Source: Paraspadella gotoi (Eukaryota > Chaetognatha). From it: a DNA stretch of 64,000 nt. The stretch's first letter is position 1. The number at the start of each line of letters is the position of its first letter. The stretch lies in NCBI GenBank assembly GCA_051294375.1, contig CM119264.1, forward strand, positions 5,417,197-5,481,196, written 5' to 3'. The translations under genes were made by a program, and so were the position numbers. Below the pieces are notes generated by a model, which did not search any database, was not told the DNA's origin, and saw only the letters and a program-made list of their open reading frames with translations. Below, piece after piece: positions 10,345 through 22,864 of this stretch.

Positions 10345-12100
10345 AGCCTGTGTTAATTTCCTTGAAAAGTTAAATAAATTTCATCGTTTTGATTCTAGTA
10401 CTTTATTTTTCCCCCATAGAACTTTTAATTTTCATATATACATTTTTAGATTTGTTTGTTTGCTTTTTGTAACGAGTGCAGAAAAACTTTTTCACAACTT
10501 CTTTCACATTTTTTCAATTTACGCTTTCGCCCGATTTCTCGTGTTCATCCCGCGTTCATTGGCTCATCCACTCGTATGTCCGTCCGTGCGCCCTTCCGTG
10601 CGTTATTTCCGTACAATCGCGCACGATTTTGCCGGTTCGTCTGGGCGTGTCCGCTCGTACGTCCGCGTGCGACCGTGCGGACATTCGCGCTTGCGTTCGC
10701 CGTTCGCGTTTTCGGCCTTTCTTCACAATTTTTCCCAATGGACGAAATTTTTCACTCCGACGCTGACGTATGTCTATCACGTGATCATTTCATTGGACCC
10801 TCGACTTTCGTTCGTTCCTTCGCAGATTCGCAAACATCCGGGTCGACCAAGCGACCACCAAATACAATCCCTATCCAAGAGCCTCCACCTTTCCCACCCG
10901 TCTCGATCCAAGCCTTTGCCTTCGACAGTCGACCGAATCTAATATGCTTCTCTTGCCTCACATTGAAGATCAGTTTCGATTCTGCGCATTGGAATAAAAA
11001 ACGGAAAGAAAATTGGGAACTCGAATGAAAGAAAAGTTCTCATCAGTTTCACACCTGGATTTCAGCCTGCTGAGAAATTTTGTATAAATTGAAATTAAAT
11101 TTTTTTTCATGAAATAAAAAAAAATCATTATCGTTCACAACTTGATTTTGACAGTATGAACATTTCATACCTCGATCCCCACTTGGTGGATCTTAGGTGT
11201 CCGGAAAAACCCTGATCCTGATTCATTGCCCGTTCCATTGCTGGAGAGGTTTAGCGCCCAGTTAGCCCAGTAAGCCCACTTATCGCCTTATCCAGATATA
11301 AAACAAAAATAATTCATCCAAAAAATGTCAATGGATACAAAGTGTACTGCGCTCCACGACAGATTGTTAAACCTTAACTTAAAGAGTGAAAATGATTTAA
11401 GAGAAAAACTGGTTTTTCCGGTTGTCCAACGCTAGTTTATTATCTGGCTTTCCATTGACGCAAATTGTCTTAATCTAGTAGAAAAACAAAATTAAAAACT
11501 TTTGATCAAGCAACATTTTCATCCTTATTCTAATTCTATCCTAGTAATAAAGAAATATATTCATATCAAGAACGATGGTTACTATTTATGTACGTTCACA
11601 ATATAATTGAAGGAAAATGGATTTTGATTTTCTCTATCATCGATAGAAGATAATCGATATATTGAGGCGGTCGCTGTTATAATGATATCAATTGTGTAAC
11701 TCGGTTTTAAATTCGATAGAGCGCCCAACCGGGCCTACACGTCATATCGTCAAATTCTTTAGATCAAGAAACCTGAAATTGATATTACTGGTTATCGCTT
11801 CTACTAAATTCATTCTTTTCATTTTCGAAAATTTGGCCCCAAGCGGCACAATACAAAGTAAAACCAACGTTCGATAATTAGAGTAGAGTTGATTTTTCCG
11901 AAGAGGACTCGTCAAACTGTTTTTTTTCTCAAGGCATCAACGGATAATCTCTCGAAAAGTAGGTCTACTCTAGTCAACGTGACGAATTCGGGTAAAAATT
12001 TATTTCTTCGATGAGAAAACGTGACTCTTAAAGAAAGAGGGCATCTCTGAAGACTCGTCCGACTAGATTTTCTAACTTGAGGGTATATATTAAAATCTGA
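10345..12100. other. Region without a supported gene
   Basis: A CpG-rich part (about 10490-10960) built of degenerate TCCGT/CGTCCG words keeps two forward frames open at once (190 and 160 codons). That pattern comes from low stop content and not from selection for one frame. The rest is AT-rich single-copy-looking sequence. No splice-linked exons were found. Confidence 0.5.
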
Positions 12101-12114
12101 ATAAATAAGGAGTC

Positions 12115-12172
12115 ATTTCCGATCTGGCAGTCCTTGTACGAAGACATACGAATTTGACGAAACGTCGGAAAT
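12115..12172. other. Imperfect palindromic motif upstream of the CAP gene
   Basis: Perfect 8-base arms, ATTTCCGA and TCGGAAAT, enclose a segment with GAAGACATACGAATTTGACG followed by GAAACG. This arrangement recalls motifs found in Penelope-like retroelements and retrozymes, some of which fold as hammerhead ribozymes. Here the catalytic CTGATGA box is absent, so at most it is a decayed relative. Confidence 0.3.
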
Positions 12173-12305
12173 CATCAATCTAATAAGGTAGTAAGCGTTT
12201 ATTAATTTTAATTGTATCGTAGGGCGAATTGTTGAAAAAAAAATTATGATATAAACAGGTCTCCTGGTCTCCTATGGTCAAATTATTTTGCCCAGCCAAT
12301 TCAAG

Positions 12306-14120
12306 ATGAGAGTTTTCTCGTTGTTTCTATTGGCAACCGGCGTCGTTTTCGTCGCAGCCAACGGAAACGACTACTTTAGCGACGAACTTGTCAAGGAACA
12401 ATTTCTGTTGTATCACAACTTGCTGCGGATGAGACATGTGAACACGCCGTGCATGAAATGGGATGCAAAAATGGCGCAACAGGTAATTTAGATACGATTA
12501 GTGATCTTGTACAGTCGGTAACAGTGCATTGTGTTAATACAACATCTTTGAACCTATTGCGTTCCAGGGTTCTAGCCTATGTTCGGATCCTGAGTTGATG
12601 AGGCCCAGTTAACTTCTCTATCACTCAGCGAAAGCGTTAAGATTTAAAAGCGTCTTAATAAAAATAAGTGCCATTAAATGATTAAATGAATATTTTGTTT
12701 TATTTTTCTAGGCTAAGTCTTACAGCGAAAAATTGGCCGAGAAAGAAAGTCTGGTACACGCCAGTTCATCGGAGCGAAATGGAAATGGCGAGAATCTTGC
12801 CTTTGTTATGAATACGGATGAAAAAAAACTTGTCCTCTCAGTGAAGGATTTTTGTCAGAACTGGTACAACGAGATCGTAGATTGTAAGTTCGTATTAAAA
12901 TTTTTATTTTTAATGTTTTACTTATTCAAAAATATTTTGAGGTGTAATTGTAGGATAAAGAAGACGTTTTATTTGTTTATTGAATTGAAACATAAAAGAA
13001 CTGTTATCGTTTTTAGATACGTCGTAATACTTTAGAAATATTCGAAATAAAGTACAATATAAATATAGTTCCTTTGATTTCTCTTTCCAGACGATTTTGC
13101 CATTCGTTCAGGTAAAGAAATGTATAGAGTGTTCTTTTTTTCTTGATTACGATCGTAATATAACCTCATTTAATTTATTGTAGGATACACAACCGGACAT
13201 TTCACTCAAATGGTTTGGAAGAATTCAGTTACTTTGGGCTGCGGGGTCACCAGAAAGGGACTCATGGTGTTTGGCGTGTGTAGGCAAGTCGTGTAAAAAA
13301 GTCTTAAAATAGAACATTATGGTGGACTAAAATCCACCAACCGTTCATCAGCGGCCATTGGTGCCGGAGGCAAGTCATTCGCCTCCCAACCCAAAGGTCC
13401 GGGGTTCGAGCCCGGTGGTCGCCTAGCAGTTTAGAGGGACGGGGCGCTTAACCCGCCTGTAACTCGGTGTTACAGCCTGATCCGAAGCTTAGGGACTGCT
13501 TATATTGAACGGTTCTGTCACAAACACATAATAATAATAATTACTGTCTCTTCAACATTGAGACGGAGTACAATTCCGTGATCAGATTATTTGAAAACGT
13601 TAACGCAATGCAATGACGATAATTGCCTAAAATTTAATTAATAATACTTAACTTTATAAGGTATTCCCCTGCGGGAAACTTTGTTAATCAGCATTTCAGC
13701 AATGTTGGAAATCGAAAATATTCGCCAAGGTAACATTATGATAATATGATATCGTACCACTGACAAAGGCTATATATTCATGATTTTCTCAATTTATCCT
13801 TTCGTTTGTCAGTCAAGAGCCAATCCAATTCGAAGATTGGGCCAAGAATGAGGTAAGAATAATATATGGTTTAAAGCGTTTTGGTTTAAATTTTAAATCT
13901 TAATTGGTAGTAGAAAAAAAAAATTAGTGTCGTTAAACTTATTTGATTGTGTTACTAATTTCCTTAGGTGGACATCAAATCCTGCCGACAGTCAGAAAAA
14001 TCAGGAACGCTGTCTTGCACCCAGTCCGAGGACCAATGTCCTTTCACTTGCATATATCGGAAAATGGTGGGATATTGCCAGTTGTCCGCAAAAGAAAGCA
14101 GGAGAAAAAGAAGATGGTAG
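12306..14120 (+). CDS. Secreted CAP (SCP/TAPS) domain protein, seven exons, 243 residues
   Basis: Exons 12306-12482, 12712-12883, 13091-13111, 13184-13283, 13661-13729, 13813-13852 and 13968-14120 join in phase to 732 bases. The ATG at 12306 gives a clear signal peptide (MRVFSLFLLATGVVFVAA). An earlier in-frame ATG at 12288 would weaken it. CAP signatures are present in order: HNLLR near residue 38, GENLA near 85, HFTQMVW near 129, and FGVCRYSPAGNF near 153-165. A 50-residue tail carries five cysteines and ends in RRKRRW. CAP proteins are secreted, often lipid- or protease-linked effectors in immunity, venom or reproduction, and the exact role here is unknown. The fourth intron (13284-13660) uses a GC donor (AG|GCAAGT) and contains a SINE. 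The cysteine tail is shorter than a typical CRISP tail. Confidence 0.88.
13284..13660 (+). other. GC-AG intron of the CAP gene
   Basis: The donor is AG|GCAAGT and the acceptor TATAAG. Splicing here restores the CAP2 signature CRYSPAGNF across the junction, which fixes the site. GC donors are a minor but known class and usually have a strong consensus around them, as seen here. The intron holds the SINE. Confidence 0.75.
13339..13542 (+). mobile_element. tRNA-derived SINE in CAP intron
   Basis: A 72-base tRNA-like head at 13351-13422 has a 7-bp acceptor stem with one G-U pair (GCGGCCA/TGGTCGC), a perfect T arm (CCGGG GTTCGAG CCCGG) containing box B GGTTCGAGCCC, and an anticodon-type stem GGAGGC/GCCTCC. 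The D arm is degenerate. A unique body of about 100 bases follows and ends in an ATA-repeat tail near 13527-13542. AACCGTTCA (13339-13347) and TGAACGGTT (13506-13514) form inverted ends. It lies in sense orientation within the intron. Confidence 0.65.
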
Positions 14121-14640
14121 AAAAAAATGGAAAAGCAGTAGTAAAAAAATGTTTAGCACTTGTGTGTTTCTCTTATAATTAGATTAATTATTCATCTATT
14201 TGGCTGAATGATCTTTATTTTTGCCAACGTAGTATTTGCTGACTAAGAAAAAACTTTAAAAAACAATTTGCCGATACATTGATTATTATGAAATATATAC
14301 ATACAATGCTCATTTTGATGTAGCAAAGGCAACTACTTTGTTTTCTCTGCGCGCTTTGAAGAAAAATATTTGAATACTTTGTGTTTGATTTTATTCTCAA
14401 GCACACCTGTTAAAATCATTGCATTTGATAATTATTTGTAGGCTAAGAACACTCTTGGAAAGGTATAAAATGCATTTTTGTTAACTGCTTTGGTCAAATT
14501 ATTTAATAAAACTTATTTTGAATCTAAAATATTATTAATGATATCATTATTTAAGTAAATTAGTTACAAACCCCAACCTAACTAACCAACACTAACCTAA
14601 TAGTAAGTTACATATATTTCGATTTTAAACAACTGTCTTA
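14121..14640. other. Downstream flank of CAP gene
   Basis: AT-rich sequence with no exon signal. Possible polyadenylation words (AATAAA at 14504) are present. Around 14575-14605 a degenerate CCTAA/ACCAAC-rich stretch occurs. The left arm of the inverted duplication begins just after. Confidence 0.5.
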
Positions 14641-14666
14641 AACCATTACGGAAGTTTGACTCTCTA

Positions 14667-14720
<54 letters not shown>

Positions 14721-15359
14721 CATAACGTCTTCCCTATCTCCCTCATGACCCAGATATGCGACGAGCAGATAAATTGTACGTTCGAATCGAATGAGTAACA
14801 TCAGACTTGGATCTAGCAGAGTCGGCAAAGTCGGCAAAGTCGGCAGAGTCGCCTTAGAGGGCGTCGAAGGATTTTGATTGATGAGAGGGATTTTGACGAA
14901 AAGAAAATCCCAAAGCTGAATGAACACTGGACAGAGAGGGGAGAGAGGCATTAGGAAGGCATTTGAAGGGCATTGGGGTATTGGCTTGAATTGACGGTAG
15001 TTCACGTATCTCGGCGATCGAAAGAGTTTGCGTTCAAATTGCGAGGAGACGTAAAATTATTATCATCGGTTGTGAATTGTAGTTCACGTGCGCATATTTT
15101 TTTTTTTTTTTGGTGAAACAAAAAAGTCGTTGGTCAATATCTTAAGACAAGTTGCTAGTAATCGCATTGAGCGAACAATGATTGTATCAAACACATGAAG
15201 AGGAAACCACAACCACAACAACAACGATAACGACCACAACAACAACGACGACGAACGTAATTAAAACATCTGAATTAACGATTTTCTTTTTCTTTTTTCT
15301 CGCAGAACATTTAACGATCTATTCCGCTGTCCACTCGTCTTCACCGACAACAAACTTAC

Positions 15360-15495
15360 CTCTGCCTCGAAAAATAATCCAACGATTCGCACGCTTACTG
15401 CATGCGATACCTCCGTGATTCGCACGCAATCGGCCGGGAATTGACACAAGGTGCAATCCACGTCGCGCGAATCTTGACCTCTCATAACATCCCTA
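15360..15495 (-). CDS. Candidate exon of an unidentified minus-strand gene
   Basis: A minus-strand open block runs from an acceptor (GGGGGGAG after a T-rich tract) to a strong donor (GCAGAG|GTAAGT). It encodes about 45 residues with CTLCQFPADCVR and ends VGLFFEAE. The inverted copy at about 29230-29372 keeps the donor context but is frame-disrupted. No partner exon was joined in phase. An overlapping plus-strand frame (acceptor CTCGCAG at 15304) is also open, so the strand is uncertain. Confidence 0.3.
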
Positions 15496-15936
15496 CTCCC
15501 CCCAAGAAAAAAAACAAAACAAAGTGAAACAAAAAAACAGAAACTCGAAAATAGGAAATTCGGCGACGAACGCGCGAGAGGAAGAGAGCGTACGGAACGC
15601 GTGAAACGCCTCACGATTCCAACGGTGAGTTTGTTACGGGGGGGGGGAGTTAGTGGGGTAATTGGTAATTGAGTGAAAAATAGATATAGTATTAGTAATT
15701 CCAAGTCTTTGATCCGAGTTGATTCATCATTGCTTTTTTTACTACTACCGCAAATTGTACATAACGAGTAGGAAAATACGTAATCAGCCGTGAATGATTT
15801 GTATCCCTTTTGCTTTTACCAGTTTTCCAAATTACCGTCAGGTAATAATTAAAACCATCACAACACTTGACTTTTAAGTTGATAATCGGATAATCGGACT
15901 TCGCAATGGGAAAAAGATGATTGAGTGTGAGACGAT

Positions 15937-16042
<106 letters not shown>

Positions 16043-16705
16043 AAATATATTAATATAAACCAGCGACGTTTTTAAGAGGAAAAAAAGAAGTCTCTTTTCC
16101 CCCACAAAAAAAAAAGATTTGAAATCGATTTCTCACTCGACGGGGACTCTCGTGTTTTCCGCTTCAGACTCACACCTTAATAGTTCACATCGGATTCTTT
16201 TCCGCCAAAAATTTCCATTCGTCATGCGTCGACGGAGGTGGAGGGGTGGGGGTGGGGGAGTGGGTAGTATTGGTTTGGGGGTGGGGTAAGGGTAAGTGAA
16301 TAGTTAGGGAAGGAGGGAAGTTTCGAAGGATGAGGAGTTTGAATGCAAAAGGACAAGGAAATATAGGGCAGTTGTCACCAGGAAAATGACTAATGGGCAT
16401 GTTATGGGCCCGTGGAAATGACCATTATGACTCGACCAAGAAAAAAGGACTTTTCGCAAAGAAGGATTTTATTACATGTGGTATGAAATTGGTATCAACA
16501 AAAGAAAAATTATTCATTATATAAAATAAATAAGCTCAGTCACAAGATAATAATAAAACATTTAATCAAAACACTCTCACGGTTCACTTTAATCAGTGAG
16601 TATAATAAAAATATTTTTTTTACAACTGTGTCAACATGAAAAAAAAAACCAAAAAGTTATGACTGTCTAGCGTCTACTTTCCTGATGTTGTCCTTCTTTT
16701 TTCAG

Positions 16706-17482
16706 CCATGAATGCCTCGCCATCCAAACGTCCCACTCCTATCCCCACCGAAGACTTACCCTCATCGCCCCTTTACTCTGGACTCTCGCCTTTCTCGCAT
16801 CGGCTCACGAATCTAGGGTAAGACATTTTTTTTTCCTTCTTCTTCTTCTTCCGATGTCCGCGGATGTCAAAAGTCAAATGTCAAACGTCAGACGCCGATG
16901 ACCCAATTGAAAAGATCGAATAAAAAAAAAAAATCACGTGACCGAGTTTATCCGTTTCCGATTCCATTTATTGGGCCACCCATTTATTTGATTTGAGTTC
17001 CCCTAGACTTATGAAAAAGTCCATATCTTAACTATGTTAAATATTAAGTAGAAATAATTTTTTGTACTAAGTAATATGCCAAATGATTAAATTTCCTAGG
17101 AGAAATGATAATTGAGCCTAAAAATGCTTGAACCCTAAACAATTATGTAGTAGGCGTTAGATACCACAAAAAACAATGATAATACTTTCATATTTTAACT
17201 ATTTTAGGATCTGGCCTCTAGTTACTAGTGCCATCTATTTTCAAGTTGATTGGAAGAACTTTTTCTTGACATAAATGGACTCAGACATCAAACATCAAAT
17301 ATGAAACGTAAAATTTTTTCTCCAGCATCTTTCCTCGTCGCGAAAGAGACATCCTGTCGGCCGATTTGGGGTCTCGAGCCGAGATGTTCGTCGGCCACAT
17401 CCCCGACGTCGGTCAAGTCGGGCCGCTTCCGTCCGGTCAGAGTCCCGACAAAGTTCTCCACTTACGACACGTCGCGCCAAAG
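16706..17482 (+). CDS. Two linked exons of an unidentified gene (partial)
   Basis: Exon 16706-16817 follows a good acceptor (TTCTTTTTTCAG) and ends AG|GTAAG. Exon 17326-17482 follows TTTTTTCTCCAG and ends AAG|GTTTTT. They join in phase (GG|C) to give about 88 codons beginning MNASPSKRPTPIPTEDLP, continuing SHRLTNLGIFPRRERDIL and ending LRHVAPK. The ATG at 16708 may be a start or internal. The second exon is GC-rich ordinary protein sequence with AEMFVGHIPDVG. The family is not recognised and no downstream exon was found before the gap at 18896. The inverted copies of both exons in the right arm are broken by frameshifts, so this copy is the credible one. Confidence 0.5.
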
Positions 17483-17538
17483 GTTTTTGTTGTTGTTGTT
17501 GTTGTTGTTGTTGTTTTGTTTTGTTGTTGTTGTTGATG
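17483..17538. repeat. (TTG)n microsatellite
   Basis: GTT/TTG trinucleotide run directly after the donor of the preceding exon. Confidence 0.85.
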
Positions 17539-17889
17539 ATGAACTTTTAGTTTTTTTACTTTGTTGGAGTTGTCGTCTTAATTGTTATTTCGTAGATGAA
17601 AAAAGTGATTATTTTAAAAATACTCGAACTAATGTATTTAATTATGTATTGATTGTTAAATATTGATTTTCGCCCACGCGCTACCGTACGCATAAACTTC
17701 GCGCTCCCGGGTAGTAAAATTAATAATTTTGCGAGAAAAAATATCATTTAACACCAAAAAAAAACCTGAGCTCAATTTCTAAAGAGGGCGAGGTTAACCC
17801 CTCTCGAGGGCTGGGAAGGGATCGAAGGGGTGGGCAGAGGGCGAAAGCTAAGCTGTCTTAGAAATCTCTCCGAAAACGTCAATTCAAGG

Positions 17890-18277
<388 letters not shown>

Positions 18278-18895
18278 CACGAGTCGGCCGAAAGAAATAG
18301 AAAAAAAGAGAAAGACCGGCGGCATGGTTGAAACGGCTATTTAAATGTGAGGAAAAAGAGAGAAAAGTCAAGGACTCTCTTTTTCGACCCGAATCCTCTC
18401 TTTTTGTCCTTCTTCTCTTTTTCCTTTCTCTCTGTTCTTTTCTTTTCTCTTTTCAGGTCGTTTCTGAGGTTTTTACGCGAACTGAGTGATGATGACTGAA
18501 CTAGGGAGGAAGAAGGGAGGATATTAAAAAAGGGAAGATGGGGTGAGGGATGAAAGATAAAAAGTCGATGGAAGAAGGGAGGTATTAACAGAGAAATATT
18601 TGAATGAGGGGAAATGCGAAAAAAATAGGGTTAGAATAGGATGCGATTTATAGATAAAACTCTTTAGACACGAATGTTTAAGACGTTGAGATAAAAGTAT
18701 TATCAAAGATGTGTCTCCAACTTATAAAAATCTGATTTGGACGGAGCAACTGAAATTTTGTTAAGATTTGAAAAATGAACAAGAAACAGAATCTTTCTCT
18801 CTCTTAATTTCTTTATTCTTTTTTCTACTTGCTGATAATCTCCATTGAACCCTTTGAAGCCGAACAATTGTGTTGAAAAGAAGAGAGAGAGAGGG

Positions 18896-18920
18896 NNNNN
18901 NNNNNNNNNNNNNNNNNNNN
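18896..18920. other. 25-N gap
   Basis: Exactly 25 Ns between part A and part B of the left arm. The same size recurs at 30175, 42528, 49648 and 55494. Confidence 0.95.
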
Positions 18921-21250
18921 AGCTGCTTAAACATGACGAAATGCAGCCTAAAATACGACAGCTGCAGTTATTAATTTTGGTAATTAGCTAAGCGTCTGCG
19001 GTAACTATATTCTCTACTTCTTCCAAGTGGTAGCGGGCAAAAGCTAACTAAAAAAACAAAAAAAAACAAAAAAAAACACGAAAATAAAAAAGACCAACGC
19101 CAAAGAACACTTGCAATTGCCGCTAAGAGCCGCACGCGTTAGAAAAAAGCTGCACAACCGCCACAAGCGACCGGGAAACAAACACTTCGAAGGGAAAAAA
19201 CCATAAAAACTTAATTGAGTATATATAAGTGATAACATTGACTGGCCGGAGAGACCGGGGAGAGAGCAGAGAGCAGAGAGAGAGAACGCAGGAAGAGAGA
19301 GAGAGAGCGAAGCCACGAATAAGCGCCCATAGGAAGACGAACCACCGGAAAAAAACTAGGAAGGAAGAAAACCGGCTAGCGAAGGAAAGGGAAAACTGGA
19401 GTCAACCTTATGGTGAGTCTCCGGACTTTAGTGTAGACTAATATCAGAAACCAAATAATCTGCTTCGACGTCAGCCCCCCTAAATTTTTTGTAGCTGTTT
19501 GTTACGAAAATGTCTTAGCATATTTGGCGAGCTGACGTTGATCAGTAGGGTGAAGTGAAAGTTTGGACTCAAATATATAGAAGTTTATATCTTGAATAGC
19601 TACCATATATAGTGAATACTGAATCTGTAGTTATTTTTTTTTTACAATATATTTATAAGTGCCCAGTCAGCTTTATTTTGGTATATCCCAGTACTACCCT
19701 TAATATAATGTAAAAATTTCAATATAATGTGATTATATATAATGATATTTGAGAAGCAGATATTCAAATTTACGTAAAGAAAGTTTATAAAAAGAGATAG
19801 CATTTCCATTTCATTTATGTTGGTCTTAGGATATAGATAGAAATAAGGTTTTGGAGTTTATTTGCAACAACGATTTATTAGTATTACTAATAAAATCGTT
19901 GTTGCACGAATAAACTCCCAAATCTTATTTAACTAATAAAAATAAATATAAATATTTATAAAAATCTATGTCATTAAAAGTAGGGTTAAATGTTTATAAT
20001 ATGTTTTATAATTTTCATTTTATATATATCATATATTATCATTTACATCACGTCTATTGATTAGGGATTATTAAAGATACTAGACGAAAAATTGAATTGG
20101 ATAGATTCAGATGCACAGAAGTCCGCTGCTTATTAAAGTTAAAAAAAAAATAAATTATGGAAACCAAAACATTTTAAAGTAATCTAGTGATAATGTTTTA
20201 AATTAAATACATACATTTGAATTGTGCAAGAGATTCATTGCGCAAGACCTCGATTGTGGGAAAAAAAGATTATAGCAGACGAGCATCTTATTGGCGCAAG
20301 AAGCGACGTCTAACTGCGCTGCCGTTAAAAAATCCAAATCGATTCGCGGAGGCCAGAGCAAATCGACCTGCGCAATGAACCTAGACTTGCCAAATCAGCT
20401 GGTTGTCCCAACATCATTGTATTGCTGTTCTACAAAACATTTGCGACGACATCTATATTCATGGATAAGATTAGATAGATGGAAGATTTAAATGACAATT
20501 TTTTCTTATCTTAAGCAATACGCATATATCATAACAGAGTGGACTGATTATAGTACAATTAACACAGCAATTCGGCAGTACGGACGTCCAAGTGTCTGAT
20601 AGCAGGCTTATTTCAAAACACGCTCTAAAGCATCACTCAGACGCTTCATCAAAGACTTAAACAAAAGTCGACACAGTTTGAGGGTCAAAACCCAAACATC
20701 TCAAAATCAACTAATCTACTCTGCAGTCGCCGGAGAAAAAAAACCTCGTCCGGAAAATCTCGTTCGAAACTAATTTCGAGATAATTCCTCGAATCATCCC
20801 AGAGAAATTTCAACTTCTTTTCACGACGATGGGTCCCGACAATCGGTGCGTTCCACCTCCTCCACCCATTACCTTTCCCTTACTTTTTTTCCCTTTCATT
20901 TCCTTTTTTCCTTCCCCTTCCCCTCGCCCCTCCTTCTCCTCGGGGCGAATGAGAAACGACACTTATTTTGATTTTCCTCGCCTGGGAACGATAAAACGGA
21001 GTGACTCAAAGACTTCATCATTTCTTCATTCAGCTTTGTTATGCATCTAAATACCAAGCACTTTAAAGTAATGGCATATTCGGAGAGAGGGAGAGCCTGC
21101 CCGGCCCGGCCCGGCCCGGCATGCCTGCCGCTTCGCCCGACCAGACCGACGATTCGGGAAGCAAATCGAGTAAAGAAAAAAGAGAGAGTTTCCTCTCTCT
21201 CTAGTCATCTCTCTCATATCTCTCCTCTCTCTCTCTCTCTCCTCGTCTCT
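18921..21250. repeat. Inverted duplication, left arm part B
   Basis: Its first base pairs with 32133 in the right arm: both ends share AGCTGC..., TGCAGCCTAAAAT and GCGTCTGCGGTAACT. It runs to a CT-rich area near 21250. Paired coordinates sum to about 51,050-51,290. It contains GC-rich blocks at about 20825-21020 and 21095-21170 whose frames (starting MGPDNR) appear in both copies, but nothing indicates coding. Confidence 0.8.
19841..19930. repeat. Near-perfect hairpin, about 45-base arms
   Basis: The arms begin near AAATAAGGTTTTGGAGTTTA and end in its imperfect complement. The core CAACAACGATTTATTAGTA is mirrored by TACTAATAAAATCGTTGTTG around a centre near 19885. I could not find the same hairpin at the matching place in the right arm. 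It could be a small fold-back element or a read-level turn-around. Confidence 0.6.
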
Positions 21251-22860
21251 ATTCTCCTCTCTCCTTCTCTCTTCTCTCTCTCTCTCTCCCCCTTTCTTTC
21301 CTCCAACAATATCCGCACGTCCGCAACGCTCGGGGCCATAATTGAATGCTGTGTAAGCAGAAACAACCTCCGCACCGTTCTCTCTCTCTCTCTCTCATAT
21401 AATGCTCTCTCTCTCTCTGCCTCTTCTCTTCTCTCTCGCCTCTCTCTCTCTCTCGTCTCTCTCTCTCTATTTCTTTCTCACAGAAAAAAACATTTTCCCG
21501 ATAATAAGGCATATCTATTTGGTAGTTAGGATGAGGCATGTGTTATGTATAAGAGCCGATAGTATGAGTTATAGATTTTCAAACAAATCAGTTTTGAAAT
21601 GATAGATAAAATCAGAGTTAATGATATTTAGCAATTCCGCAATCTCAGTATGCTGTTTACTTAATTTCCACCGTCGTTGCCGATTTATCGAGACGGATTA
21701 CTACTTTTTCGCGTGATGGAAATTTCGGGCCGTAGCCTCCAGGGCGCGGCTGCATGAAAATTAAACGAGGCTGGAGACGCGGCCGTCCTGGAGAATGAAG
21801 ATTTAGGGAGGTAGAAGATGGTAACAGATATATTTGAAAAGTTGAATTATGAAAACGCCGGTTGGTTGAATTTCTGTGAATAGTATTCCATAATTCCAGA
21901 ACTTTTAATGTCTCAGCTTCGCCTAATATAATAGTTATTATTTATATATATTTCCGCCTTTGTTAGAGCCAACTCGTCAATGGGTGGGTAGAAGTTGATT
22001 GGAACCTTTCAAAGAAACTTCATACATTTCTGAATATAGAGACTATTCAATGGGCAAAATTTTTCTAGAAATGCTAAGAAGCATTAGTAAATTAATTTTT
22101 TAATATTCTCATTTTTAGATAGGAAATGTCAAAAAATTTTTTGTAATTTTTTATTTTTAAAGCAGATTCAAATAGCTTATGAAAAAGTTATACAAGATAT
22201 AAATTCTTTTTTCAAATATTTTGTATGATAAGTGGGTTTAAATTGAGAAAAACCTTAAACATCACATCATCATCATCATCCGATGAATTTTGCGAGTTTT
22301 TATTAACTTTTAGTGAATAAAACATCAAATTTAAAAGTCTGTAATTACATTTTTTGCTTATTATATACTCTATCAGAATATTAAAAAAACTTAAAAATAT
22401 CCAAAAAAATTTTTGACATTATATAGCAATATAATAATATAATTAGCGAATTACTCATGGTTCGGAACATTTTTGCAAAAAAAATATTTTAACACAATAA
22501 TTAATACAATATGATTAGCTTTAATAGCTGTTGCCCATTAACAATTTGAAATTGTCCGGCCATAACTGCTAACCCCTTTGTGGATTAATCTAAGTTTTCT
22601 TAAAATATATTTTCATTTTCGTCAGCTGTTCACCGGGTGTTTATTGTCAGCCGAAGCGAAAACGCCCCGCGCCCTCTTCAGACCTTCCGGTCTAAGATTA
22701 GTCATAATCAGGAATGATCCAGTTGAATAAGAGGAAACGTCGGCTTAGATCTTAAAATATATATCTTCTTAGCAAAAGGTAACATCCGTCAATATACGAT
22801 TACAGAAAATGCGTTTGTGGTCGACGAAATTGTCGGTTGATGTCGGTTGTTATAAAATTA
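21250..22860. repeat. Left half of the central palindrome (part C)
   Basis: Landmarks GAAAAAAACATTTTCC with GATGAGGCATGTG (21482-21605) and CAGCTGTTCACC with GCCGAAGCGAAAACG (22624-22665) recur reverse-complemented at 23560-23680 and 23060-23105. The palindrome centre is near 22,865. The outer part is CT-rich, the inner part AT-rich. No gene is seen. Confidence 0.75.
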
Positions 22861-22864
22861 AAAG

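Noticed and set aside
10456-11028. 190-codon forward frame
   Set aside because: A second forward frame over the same bases is open for 160 codons and a third for 96. Composition is degenerate CGTCCG words, there are no domain motifs and no splice partners. Compositional absence of stops is the simpler explanation.
20829-21050. Conserved frame starting MGPDNR present in both arms
   Set aside because: Both copies are duplicates of one locus, so conservation is not independent. The frame is mostly Pro/Phe/Ser from CT-rich sequence and differs by indels between copies.
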